NCBI GenBank assembly: GCA_019100305.1
Contig: JAHRHW010000073.1
Span: forward strand, 1 to 13,749
Source: Candidatus Thiodiazotropha taylori
GTDB taxonomy: Bacteria; Pseudomonadota; Gammaproteobacteria; Chromatiales; Chromatiaceae
Reading direction: 5' to 3'
Length of the DNA stretch: 13,749 bases
In this document: positions 1-5,369 of the stretch, piece by piece
Numbering within the stretch: position 1 is the first letter of the stretch
How the letters are laid out: each line of letters starts with the position of its first letter
Program-made: the position numbers and the translations under genes
Notes under the pieces: generated by a model
Databases searched by the model: none
Seen by the model: the letters and a program-made list of their open reading frames with translations, nothing else
Told to the model about the DNA's origin: nothing

Positions 1-28
1 CAGTCACCTCCGGAAAATCCGGTAACTG
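1..28. repeat. Imperfect inverted repeat at the left window edge
   Basis: The first 28 bases form an interrupted palindrome: CAGT and CCGGA on the left pair with TCCGG and ACTG on the right across a short AT loop. It lies in the sixth, incomplete cassette, about 130 bp beyond attC-A. It could be a transcription terminator, part of another recombination site or the end of an inserted element. The window stops too early to decide. Confidence 0.35.
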
Positions 29-157
29 TCAGATCGGGTCGTGATTACTACACATCATCGCAACATTTTGCATTGACCAGAAACTCCCTCTTCTTTTTTC
101 AGATAAAAATTTTAAACCTTTCGTTGAGCATCTTGGGCTAGTTAGAGCTTGAGATAC

Positions 158-233
158 ACATAACGCTTTAATGTGCAACACGCGATACCGCGTCCTAACG
201 GTTGTATTGAGTGACATGATTTTCTTGTTAGGG
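158..233 (-). other. attC site A (end of the YidD cassette)
   Basis: On the minus strand the site starts with CCCTAAC (R'', 227-233) followed by AAG, and ends with GCGTTATGT (R' box 158-164), 76 bp in all. Inside is the stem ACGCG-GTAT-CGCGT flanked by CAAC/GTTG. It lies 32 bp beyond the yidD stop codon. The R'' of this cassette is only weakly complementary to the cassette's own first bases. The R' bases TTATGT belong to the next cassette, which is truncated by the window edge. Confidence 0.8.
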
Positions 234-264
234 CTTTTCGTGCCATTCCCTGTTTTCTCCTTAC

Positions 265-573
265 TTACGAGCCAGGCCATAAAGAAAGAGCACAACAGCC
301 TATTTCGCCAGCATCACAAGATTTACTACATGGTGTGATTTCTTCTTTGCTTTTCTTTTCATTTATCTTTTTTCTTGCATCGCTACACTCACTAAACCTA
401 GAACCAAGCTGAGACAGCATAGTAACTACACCTTTTGTCTCTACCATTGCTATTGCCCAACTAGAACATGATCCATTATTATTTAATGCATGATGTGCGC
501 AGTAAAAGCCTTTTCTTGGTGAAAGATGTCGTTGATAAAGGCGAATTGCTTTGATAGTAAGTTGATTTATCAA
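265..573 (-). CDS. Divergent YidD-family protein (membrane protein insertion efficiency factor-like), integron cassette gene
   Basis: The roughly 102-residue product starts with a stretch typical of YidD: an IRLYQRHLSP segment near residue 10, then KGFYCAHHA and GSCSSWAI, which correspond to the family's YQ-xx-SP, C and SCS-Y-ambient motifs. YidD proteins are small membrane-associated factors that assist YidC/Sec-dependent insertion of inner-membrane proteins. This version differs in a 7-residue insertion between the conserved cysteines and in a Lys-rich then Cys-rich tail (about seven Cys in total). There is no ATG start. The chosen TTG at 573 has an AGGAAGAG ribosome-binding sequence a few bases upstream; an earlier in-frame TTG at 600 would lie inside attC B. 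The gene fills one cassette between attC B and attC A. The family call rests on motif recognition. The function in a cassette is unknown and may not be the canonical one. Confidence 0.72.
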   Translation of the reverse strand: MINQLTIKAIRLYQRHLSPRKGFYCAHHALNNNGSCSSWAIAMVETKGVVTMLSQLGSRFSECSDARKKINEKKSKEEITPCSKSCDAGEIGCCALSLWPGS

Positions 574-587
574 GACTTCTCTTCCTT

Positions 588-666
588 TTATAACGACCAA
601 TGTTTTGGGGCGCCGGCTTTGCTAGCGTCCCAGCCCCGAAGGGGCGACAAGTACTACTTGTCAAGT
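588..666 (-). other. attC site B (end of the 107-aa unknown-protein cassette)
   Basis: This 79-bp site runs on the minus strand from ACTTGAC-AAG (R'' 660-666, adjoining the TGA stop at 667-669) to GGTC-GTTATAA (R' 588-594). It contains the perfect hairpin GCCCC-TTC-GGGGC and a second GC-rich arm with GCCCC. It is more degenerate than the others: R'' has GAC instead of AAC. An extra near-perfect 17-bp palindrome (646-662, 8-bp arms around one base) lies just inside R''. Confidence 0.65.
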
Positions 667-990
667 TCATTTCTTGGTACTCACAAAGCTTTCGAGACTA
701 AACATTTCTTCGATTTCCATTGGCTCGTTTGTATCCGGCCAGAAGAATTGCCAACCTTTCTTTGAGCAGCCTAGTAACGTAGCTTCAGCTAGCGAAAATG
801 TAAGCATCAGTGCCTGTAAGCTGTCCGTACCAGCCGCATATTGTGGCTCTTGAATAGCTTCCATTCTTAGATTGCAGAACCACCCAAGCTTTTCCGTTTC
901 GTACGGCATGCTGAATTCAACAGCCGTTGTGAATACTTCACCATTTGGGCTTTGTGCGATGAGCATTCTTTTTGCGACGATCTTATTCAT
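667..990 (-). CDS. Integron cassette protein of unknown function (107 aa)
   Basis: I choose the ATG at 990 (protein starting MNKIVAKR) because AAAAGGAA lies immediately upstream, and because the longer reading to 1029 would begin inside attC C. The product is soluble-looking, without signal peptide or membrane segment. It contains a run of aromatic and acidic residues near the C-terminus (GWQFFWPDTNEPMEIEE, about residues 79-95) and a central Ala/Leu-rich helix. The overall layout reminds me of small single-domain proteins annotated as DUF6968, but I cannot verify this. The stop codon abuts R'' of attC B, so the gene ends in the canonical cassette position. It has no promoter of its own that I can see and would depend on read-through, possibly from the toxin-antitoxin promoter upstream. 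Confidence 0.72.
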   Translation of the reverse strand: MNKIVAKRMLIAQSPNGEVFTTAVEFSMPYETEKLGWFCNLRMEAIQEPQYAAGTDSLQALMLTFSLAEATLLGCSKKGWQFFWPDTNEPMEIEEMFSLESFVSTKK

Positions 991-1001
991 TTTCCTTTTG
1001 A

Positions 1002-1116
1002 ACAGAACGCCCATGTTCAGCGGCACCAAACGTAGCGAGGCGTTTGCGCAACAATGCCGAAGGCATGCGCAAAAAGCCGCGCGGAGTTTGGGGTTCGCTG
1101 GAACTACTTGTTGTGT
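1002..1116 (-). other. attC site C (end of the toxin-antitoxin cassette)
   Basis: This is the longest attC here (115 bp) and the most palindromic. On the minus strand R'' ACACAAC (1110-1116) is followed by AAG and R' is GTTCTGT (1002-1008). The inner stem TTTGCGCATGCC pairs with GGCATTGTTGCGCAAA with a small bulge. The outer arms starting GTTCCAGCG and ending CCGCTGAAC also pair imperfectly. The TAG stop of the toxin lies within the site. R'' differs at one base from the reverse complement of this cassette's own start (GTTATGT). Confidence 0.88.
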
Positions 1117-1415
1117 TCATTTTCCTCATTCGGGAAGACCAGTAAGTGTTCGCTTCTCCAAACACGTATAATGCGGACAGAAGATTCTTCCCGCAGGTAC
1201 ACGATACGAAATGGTGGATGAATCAACTCTCGAATTGAAGGGGTGCTCAGTTCAGGAACTATCCTACCGAGATCGGGATGGCTCTGGAGATGCCGAATAT
1301 GAGCAACAATTTCTCGCTGGAATTTCTGCCCTACTTGGGGTACACCCTCTCCAGAATAATATTCCTTAATTGATTCGAGATCATCGAACGCGGATTGAGT
1401 AACAACGACCTTCAT
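1104..1415 (-). CDS. Type II toxin of the RelE/ParE superfamily
   Basis: A 103-residue basic protein with the typical RelE/ParE layout: an N-terminal strand MKVVVTQSAF, a DDLESIKEYY helix, a second long helix with REIVAHIRHLQSHPDLGR, then IRELIHPPFRIVYLRE and a C-terminal IIRVWRSEHLL strand. The IREL...FRIVY block is most like ParE-type toxins, whose targets are DNA gyrase (ParE) or translating mRNA (RelE). Sequence alone does not say which applies. The start codon directly abuts the antitoxin stop (0 nt gap), so the two are translationally linked. The toxin stop lies within attC C. Toxin-antitoxin pairs are frequent in large cassette arrays, where they are thought to stabilise the array against cassette loss. 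Confidence 0.88.
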   Translation of the reverse strand: MKVVVTQSAFDDLESIKEYYSGEGVPQVGQKFQREIVAHIRHLQSHPDLGRIVPELSTPSIRELIHPPFRIVYLREESSVRIIRVWRSEHLLVFPNEENEHNK

Positions 1416-1685
1416 TCACTCAATCCCGAGCTTTTCCATTACCTCAGACAAAGGCATTTCTCTTCCTTCCTTCGCATCCATCATGCCCTTGGCAACTGCT
1501 CGGAAAAATACTCTTTCTTCTTCATTTTTTTCATATTCATCAAGCGCTTGAACAACAGCCACGCCGCGCCCTCGGCTTGTGAGCAGTACTGGCCGATGGG
1601 TATCTTTGGCGTGATTTACTACCTTGCCAGGATTGATCTTCAGATCCATAAGGGGGACGACATCTTCAGAGAATTTGACGCTCAT
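1416..1685 (-). CDS. Phd/YefM-family antitoxin
   Basis: An 89-residue protein with an N-terminal Phd/YefM fold: EDVVPLMDLKINPGKVV, then a segment RPVLLTSRGRGVAVV, which matches the family pattern of a helix followed by P-V-x-T-x-x-G-x-x-V-V. The C-terminal 35 residues are charged and would wrap the toxin. Phd/YefM antitoxins bind their own promoter as dimers and neutralise the partner toxin. The ATG at 1685 has an AGAGG ribosome-binding sequence 6-7 nt upstream. The gene is first in a two-gene operon with the toxin and has its own promoter and operator-like inverted repeat upstream, so it is independent of any integron promoter. Confidence 0.9.
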   Translation of the reverse strand: MSVKFSEDVVPLMDLKINPGKVVNHAKDTHRPVLLTSRGRGVAVVQALDEYEKNEEERVFFRAVAKGMMDAKEGREMPLSEVMEKLGIE

Positions 1686-1722
1686 AAAAGACCTCTTAAG
1701 TGGTGCTGTATATTGGTCTTTT
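1686..1722. promoter_or_regulatory. Probable operator: inverted repeat upstream of the antitoxin
   Basis: AAAAGACC (1686-1693) and GGTCTTTT (1715-1722) are perfect 8-bp inverted arms separated by 21 bp. The right arm overlaps the -10 box of the predicted promoter, and the left arm lies next to the antitoxin start codon. This placement fits autorepression by the Phd/YefM-toxin complex. The binding itself is inferred. Confidence 0.6.
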
Positions 1723-1749
1723 TATAGCAGAGACCGTGAGGGCTTTCAA
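1721..1749 (-). promoter_or_regulatory. Sigma-70 promoter of the toxin-antitoxin cassette
   Basis: On the minus strand TTGAAA (1744-1749) and TATAAA (1721-1726) are separated by exactly 17 bp; each hexamer matches the sigma-70 consensus at 5 of 6 positions. The -35 box begins 2 bases after the R' box of attC D, so the promoter lies at the extreme 5' end of the cassette and travels with it. The expected leader is about 25-30 nt. Confidence 0.75.
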
Positions 1750-1751
1750 GA

Positions 1752-1822
1752 ACATAACGCCTAGCTCAGCGGGAAAATTCGATCGCAGCGAGTATTTTTT
1801 CCGATGTAGCTACTTGTTAAAA
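1752..1822 (-). other. attC site D (end of the signal-anchor protein cassette)
   Basis: A 71-bp site: R'' TTTTAAC (1816-1822) followed by AAG, R' GGC-GTTATGT (1752-1758). The arms TAGCT...GGAAAA and TTTTCC...AGCTA are inverted copies with a mismatched centre. R'' is the exact reverse complement of this cassette's own first bases (GTTAAAA at attC E). The TAA stop of the preceding gene is embedded in R''. Confidence 0.88.
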
Positions 1823-2167
1823 GTTTGGATAGCACGGGTCTTCACCTCCGTATGACCATGACGGTGAAACAGACTGTAATGAACCTTTTTCACTAAACTT
1901 AAGCCCTATCCATCCTACCCAGCTACAACCTCCTTTCTCGAATATTTCTTGATCAGTGTGCTCACTAATCATTGATACAATCTCTTCCTTAGTGAGGTTA
2001 CTTGCCAGATTTGGCATGACTGCCATTAATTGTTTTCTAGTTTCTTCTAATTCATAAACCTGTTGATCACGATAAGAAAGCGTCACACCTTGATCAACAG
2101 CACCATAAATCCAAAAACCATTTGTGACTATTAGTAGAAGCACCAGAACAGTGATAATCCATTTCAT
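1817..2167 (-). CDS. Small signal-anchored protein, integron cassette gene; possibly an Imm58-like immunity protein
   Basis: The 116-residue product has one hydrophobic N-terminal segment (residues 3-23, MKWIITVLVLLL...). It has no clear signal-peptidase site, so it is probably a signal anchor with the rest in the periplasm. Residues 24-60 include DQGVTLSYRDQ and a likely coiled coil (YELEETRKQLMAVM). The C-terminal half has a GGCSWVGWIGLKF strand region and two Cys that could form a disulfide. The hydrophobic anchor followed by D-x-GVT-x-x-Y recalls polymorphic-toxin immunity family Imm58, but I hold this only weakly. The start at 2167 lies 11 nt after attC E, typical of a cassette gene, with a poor Shine-Dalgarno sequence. 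The stop lies within R'' of attC D. A cassette immunity gene without its toxin would be protective cargo. Confidence 0.7.
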   Translation of the reverse strand: MKWIITVLVLLLIVTNGFWIYGAVDQGVTLSYRDQQVYELEETRKQLMAVMPNLASNLTKEEIVSMISEHTDQEIFEKGGCSWVGWIGLKFSEKGSLQSVSPSWSYGGEDPCYPNF

Positions 2168-2177
2168 TCTTTTTTAC

Positions 2178-2290
2178 TTTTAACGACCGCGTAACCAGAA
2201 GACAACGGAGTGGACAGATTTGTGGCATAGTGAAACGACGCCACAAAAATGGCGCACAGTTGTCTTTCCGAGCTAACGCACTTGTTATGT
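2178..2290 (-). other. attC site E (end of the four-helix membrane protein cassette)
   Basis: A 113-bp site: R'' ACATAAC (2284-2290) followed by AAG, R' GGTC-GTTAAAA (2178-2184). Inverted arms AGACAAC/GTTGTCT and TTTGTGGC/GCCACAAA are plainly visible. R'' is the exact reverse complement of GTTATGT at the start of the same cassette (2660-2666). The TAA of the preceding gene lies within R''. Confidence 0.88.
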
Positions 2291-2653
2291 GTTTTTTCCA
2301 ATTTCAATAGCGATTGCAAAGAATGACTTCCCAAATAGATAAAACCCACTCCCGACTAACAAGTCGAAGGACCATGCAAAAACGGTTTTAAGTTCCTTTT
2401 CACTGAACACAAATATACTTACTATAAAGCTACAAAGACCATAAACAATAAACAATCCGGGCATGTTCACCCATGGTTTTGTGATTACTAAATCATCACA
2501 TTGATTGTCAGCACACAAAAAATACTGGACGGCAAAAAACATGTATATGCTTACTGCACCTACCATAAAAATAAAAGCTGATGACAAATACCTACTTACA
2601 TTACCCTGGGGCTTGAAAAAAGTACTATCGAGTTTCTCTTGTAGAGATTCCAT
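2285..2653 (-). CDS. Four-helix membrane protein of unknown function, integron cassette gene
   Basis: From the ATG at 2653 the product has 122 residues. A short cytoplasmic-looking head (MESLQEKLDSTFFKPQ) precedes four hydrophobic segments, at roughly residues 20-42, 58-76, 76-94 and 96-118. A small Cys-containing loop (CADNQCDDL) lies between the first and second segments. I do not recognise a family; size and topology suggest a small inner-membrane protein. A longer reading from a TTG at 2755 is possible but would run through the attC-like palindrome at 2660-2748, so the internal ATG is preferred. No good Shine-Dalgarno sequence precedes it. The stop is inside R'' of attC E. It is the first cassette of the array in the direction of transcription. 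Confidence 0.68.
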   Translation of the reverse strand: MESLQEKLDSTFFKPQGNVSRYLSSAFIFMVGAVSIYMFFAVQYFLCADNQCDDLVITKPWVNMPGLFIVYGLCSFIVSIFVFSEKELKTVFAWSFDLLVGSGFYLFGKSFFAIAIEIGKNT

Positions 2654-2659
2654 ATTTAC

Positions 2660-2748
2660 ACATAACTGTTGATTATCTTGCTGCCGCTGATATTGAAATA
2701 GATTGCTCGCACTGATATTGCGATATCTTGCAGGCAGAATGGTTATCA
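2660..2748 (-). other. Probable degenerate attC (site F) at the entry end of the array
   Basis: On the minus strand TGATAAC (2742-2748) and GTTATGT (2660-2666) bracket arms CTGCC-TGC-AAGATAT and ATATC-AGC-GGCAG. These pair with unpaired extra bases, as attC stems do. GTTATGT here is exactly complementary to the R'' of the following cassette, which argues that this is a genuine cassette boundary. The AAG after R'' and the GC before R' are missing, so it may be a decayed attC or an attI-like half-site. Confidence 0.55.
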
Positions 2749-3080
2749 ATTGCAATTCCGACTAAATAACATCCGTTCAAAAAGATAATGACGTCCCACC
2801 ATAAATAGGGTGCCGTTTTTCATCGTTGATAATTGTTTGAAGTTTGAGGAGGGATTCCATTACTGATAAGCACCGCCCTGTAACTCAAGCTTAAATCCCA
2901 AGTATCAATAACTTAAACTTAAATCTGTTAAATTATCCTGTCCAGCCCGTTAAATCCGAAAGCGTGGTTTCAGCCTGGCTCCTTCTCTATTCCACCCTGT
3001 TTTCTGCTGTAGTCAACCAACTTCCATAACTGTCATCCAAAATAACTGACATGACGCCTTGGCTGGCTGAAATCACCGCA
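2749..3080. other. Noncoding boundary between the cassette array and core genes
   Basis: No convincing gene, RNA or integrase lies in this 332-bp stretch; the longest minus-strand reading with an ATG is about 26 codons. It lies downstream of the 234-residue membrane protein gene and upstream of the first cassette, both minus-strand. It therefore could contain the promoter feeding the array, but no clear -35/-10 pair stands out. It contains a 16-bp imperfect direct repeat. Confidence 0.6.
2881..2924. repeat. 16-bp imperfect direct repeat, 28-bp period
   Basis: TAACTCAAGCTTAAAT (2881-2896) and TAACTTAAACTTAAAT (2909-2924) agree at 14 of 16 positions, separated by 12 bp. The repeat lies about 130 bp before the entry end of the array. 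It could be a regulator-binding pair or a recombinase direct repeat of attI type, or chance in an AT-rich stretch. Confidence 0.4.
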
Positions 3081-3785
3081 CTACTCCTTGAGCTTGATCT
3101 TCAGCTCACCCTCTACCACACGAATATGCTCCACCCCTTCCGCAAAACCGGCCCAGAAGCCCTGCTCATCGCCGAACTCGCTCACCAGGTCGATATTCTT
3201 CAGGCCGCCGAGCCAGGCGTTGGGGATGGGGACGCCCATGATGCTGACCCCCTTCAGGATCACTACCGGTCTTGCATCCCGGAACGCCAGTTCCATACCC
3301 GTTGATACCCGCAGGGTCTTTCCACCTAGGATCGGGAAATCCGGATCCACCGGCACCAGGATTCTCGCACTGACCAGATCGTCGCTGAGATCGATGGCGA
3401 GTTTCTTTGCCATCTCCGTATTGTTGGCCACCATGCCGTTGAGCTCCCGCTCGGTGAAGAAGACTTCCCGTCGGGCGTTCTTCTCACTGTATCGTTCCGC
3501 TCTCAGCCAGGCTTCATCGGTCTCCTTTTCAGCGGGTTGCTTGTTCGGATCGGTGGCCGGTGTGGGTTGGTAGCCCAGGCTCTCCAGCTTTTCATTGAGC
3601 ACCTGTTGTTCGGTCTGTGAGAGTTGGACCGGGGTGAAATCCTTGGCGTAGATGTAGGTGCGCACCACCCAGTAGGTGACGGCGGCCGTTACCAGGATGG
3701 TGGCCAACACGATCCACAGGATATGGATTCCACGAAGCCCTTTTTTCTTCTCCGGTGCCTCGAGTTGTTCGATTTCTGTTGTCAT
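3081..3785 (-). CDS. Single-pass inner-membrane protein of unknown function (234 aa)
   Basis: The ATG at 3785 is preceded by GGAG about 9 nt upstream; upstream in-frame codons to 3917 lack this and read as low-quality sequence. Residues 1-19 are charged and cytoplasmic, and residues 20-43 (ILWIVLATILVTAAV...) form one transmembrane helix. A linker rich in Pro, Thr and Lys follows (70-95). Then comes a folded domain (about 105-232) with FTERELNGMVANNTEMAKKL, which resembles the start of LptC/YceB-type or lipid-binding beta folds only in a general way. I do not recognise the family. The gene is divergent from the beta-CASP nuclease (192 bp apart), so the two may share a promoter region. GC content and codon use are like the rnf genes, in contrast to the cassettes downstream. 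Confidence 0.75.
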   Translation of the reverse strand: MTTEIEQLEAPEKKKGLRGIHILWIVLATILVTAAVTYWVVRTYIYAKDFTPVQLSQTEQQVLNEKLESLGYQPTPATDPNKQPAEKETDEAWLRAERYSEKNARREVFFTERELNGMVANNTEMAKKLAIDLSDDLVSARILVPVDPDFPILGGKTLRVSTGMELAFRDARPVVILKGVSIMGVPIPNAWLGGLKNIDLVSEFGDEQGFWAGFAEGVEHIRVVEGELKIKLKE

Positions 3786-3977
3786 GATGGCCACTCCGTT
3801 TTTCGATCCAAGACGTCGCCGACAGGCGCATTCAATGATTATATCCCTTTGAAGGGACTGTGAATGTTTATTTTTGTGGCCATCTCTGCCTGCAACGGCT
3901 GTTTTACCCGGCTTCATGCTATGCTGCAGATAGGCCTTCGATGACTAACCAAAAAGATCCTCTAAAGGACCGTGACT

Positions 3978-5369
3978 ATGCAGATTGAATTCTACGGCGC
4001 AACCAGCGGTATCACCGGTTCCTGCCATATCCTCCGTGCCAATGGTGAGACCATCCTGCTCGATTGCGGGCTGATCCAGGGGCGTCGCGAGGAGATGGAG
4101 AAGAATCGACGCCCTTTCCCCTTCTCCCCGGATGAGATCAGTGCGGTGGTGCTGAGCCACGGTCACATAGACCACTCCGGGCGGATCCCGCTGCTGGTGA
4201 AACAGGGCTACCAGGGACCAATCTATGCGCAGAACGCCACCATGGAGTTGTGCGACATCATGTTGCAGGACTCCGCCTTTCTGCAGGAGAAGGATGCCCA
4301 GTATGAGAACAAATGGCGTAAGCGCAAAGGCAAGCCCTTCATCGATCCGCTCTATACAGTGGCGGATGCCCAGGAGGCACTGGAGAATATGGTTGGCCTG
4401 AAGTACCGGGAGAAAAAGGAGATCCTGCCGGGGATCTCGATCCGCTTTCAGGATGCGGGACACATCCTGGGCTCTTCCAGTGTGGAGGTCTGGCTGACGG
4501 AGAACGGCAAGCAGCGCAAGATTGTCTTCAGCGGCGATCTTGGGCAGTACGACACGCCCATCATCAACGATCCGGCCGCCATCGAAGAGGCGGACCATGT
4601 GATCATCGAAAGCACCTACGGCAACCGCCGCCACCGGGATCGGCAGAAAACCATCGAGGAGATCGGCGAGATCATCAGCGAAGCGACCCATCAAAAGGGT
4701 AATCTGCTGATTCCCGCCTTCTCCATTGGTCGTAGTCAGGAGATCCTCTACTACCTGGGCAGGTATTACGATGAGTGGGGGCTGAACCGCTGGCAGGTGT
4801 TTCTCGACAGCCCGATGGCGATCCGCGCCAGCAAGGTCTATTGGGACTACCCTCACCTCTACGACGAGGAGGCGACCAAGCTGCGCAAGAAGATCCATGA
4901 GATGCCCCATCTGCAGAATCTCAAACTGACCGCATCGCCCCAGGAGTCGATGGGGATCAACCGGATCAAGAGCGGCGCCATCATCATCTCCGCCAGCGGC
5001 ATGATGACCGGCGGCCGGATCATCCACCATCTGAAGCACAACATCTCCCGCAGCGGTTCCCATATCATGATTGTTGGCTATCAGGCCAATGGCACCATGG
5101 GTCGGGCCCTGGTTGAGGGGAAACCCACGGTACGCATCCATGGTGATGAGTACCGGGTGAAGGCGAAGGTGCATACCGTCGGTGGCCTCTCGGCCCATGG
5201 GGATGTGGATGACCTGACCCGTTGGCTGAGCAGCTACCGAAAAAGCTCACCACATGTGCATGTGGTGCATGGTGAACCTGAATCGAAAAGTGATTTACGT
5301 GATCACATCGAATCGGAGCTGGGATTCAAGGCTTCGGTGCCGGATATGGGGGATTTGTTGGATATCTAA
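3978..5369 (+). CDS. Beta-CASP metallo-beta-lactamase ribonuclease (CPSF73/Ysh1-like, bacterial RNA exo/endonuclease)
   Basis: The 463-residue length is usual for bacterial MBL-fold beta-CASP-RMMBL proteins. The zinc-binding HxHxDH motif is at residues 61-66 (SHGHIDHSG), with H162 (AGHILGSSS) and D187 (FSGDLG). The beta-CASP insert contains STYGNR (212-217), IPAFSIGRSQE (245-255) and ASGMMTGGR (339-347). The RMMBL part contains GGLSAHGD (402-409, H407) and HVVHGEPES (428-436, H431). All expected metal ligands are present. Such enzymes cleave or trim RNA and belong to the same superfamily as RNase J and CPSF73; the substrate of this subgroup is not established. ATG 3978 is preferred because AGGA lies 8 nt upstream; the GTG at 3972 would be only 2 nt from it. 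It is probably monocistronic. Confidence 0.93.
   Translation: MQIEFYGATSGITGSCHILRANGETILLDCGLIQGRREEMEKNRRPFPFSPDEISAVVLSHGHIDHSGRIPLLVKQGYQGPIYAQNATMELCDIMLQDSAFLQEKDAQYENKWRKRKGKPFIDPLYTVADAQEALENMVGLKYREKKEILPGISIRFQDAGHILGSSSVEVWLTENGKQRKIVFSGDLGQYDTPIINDPAAIEEADHVIIESTYGNRRHRDRQKTIEEIGEIISEATHQKGNLLIPAFSIGRSQEILYYLGRYYDEWGLNRWQVFLDSPMAIRASKVYWDYPHLYDEEATKLRKKIHEMPHLQNLKLTASPQESMGINRIKSGAIIISASGMMTGGRIIHHLKHNISRSGSHIMIVGYQANGTMGRALVEGKPTVRIHGDEYRVKAKVHTVGGLSAHGDVDDLTRWLSSYRKSSPHVHVVHGEPESKSDLRDHIESELGFKASVPDMGDLLDI

Larger units (their letters stand above)
1..2748 (-). mobile_element. Integron gene-cassette array (no integrase in window; CALIN or distal part of a chromosomal integron)
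   Basis: Small minus-strand genes alternate with imperfect palindromes of 71-115 bp that have attC architecture: an R'' box around the stop codon, usually followed by AAG, and an R' box of GTTxxxx type just before the next gene. Cassette bodies, counted from the base after the G of R', are 2184-2665, 1758-2183, 1008-1757, 594-1007 and 164-593. A sixth begins at 163 and leaves the window. Cassette 1 starts with TTATGT and its own R'' is ACATAAC. Cassette 2 starts with TTAAAA and its R'' is TTTTAAC. Both pairs are perfectly complementary, as expected if each once closed as a circle. Cassette 3 matches at 6 of 7 positions, cassettes 4 and 5 at only about 4 of 7. The region is AT-richer than its right flank. 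No tyrosine recombinase of IntI type is encoded here. The array could continue to the left. Confidence 0.88.

Noticed and set aside
1..60. Insertion-sequence terminus (IS21-like ends) at the left edge
   Set aside because: The short inverted repeat and nearby TGTCAG/TGTGTAG words are suggestive at most. No transposase is in view and the other end is outside the window.
29..295. Minus-strand open frame of 88 codons
   Set aside because: It runs through attC A and overlaps the end of the YidD-like gene; it has no ribosome-binding site and no protein-like composition.
2164..2349. Minus-strand open frame of 61 codons
   Set aside because: It spans attC E completely and overlaps the end of the four-helix protein in another frame.
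2749..3080. Integron integrase gene next to the array entry
   Set aside because: No reading frame of useful length on either strand in this stretch, and none of the neighbouring genes is a tyrosine recombinase.
3945..5198. Long antisense open frame (417 codons) opposite the beta-CASP nuclease
   Set aside because: It is an antisense shadow in GC-rich DNA: His/Asp/Leu-rich composition, no motif. The plus-strand gene has a full set of catalytic residues.
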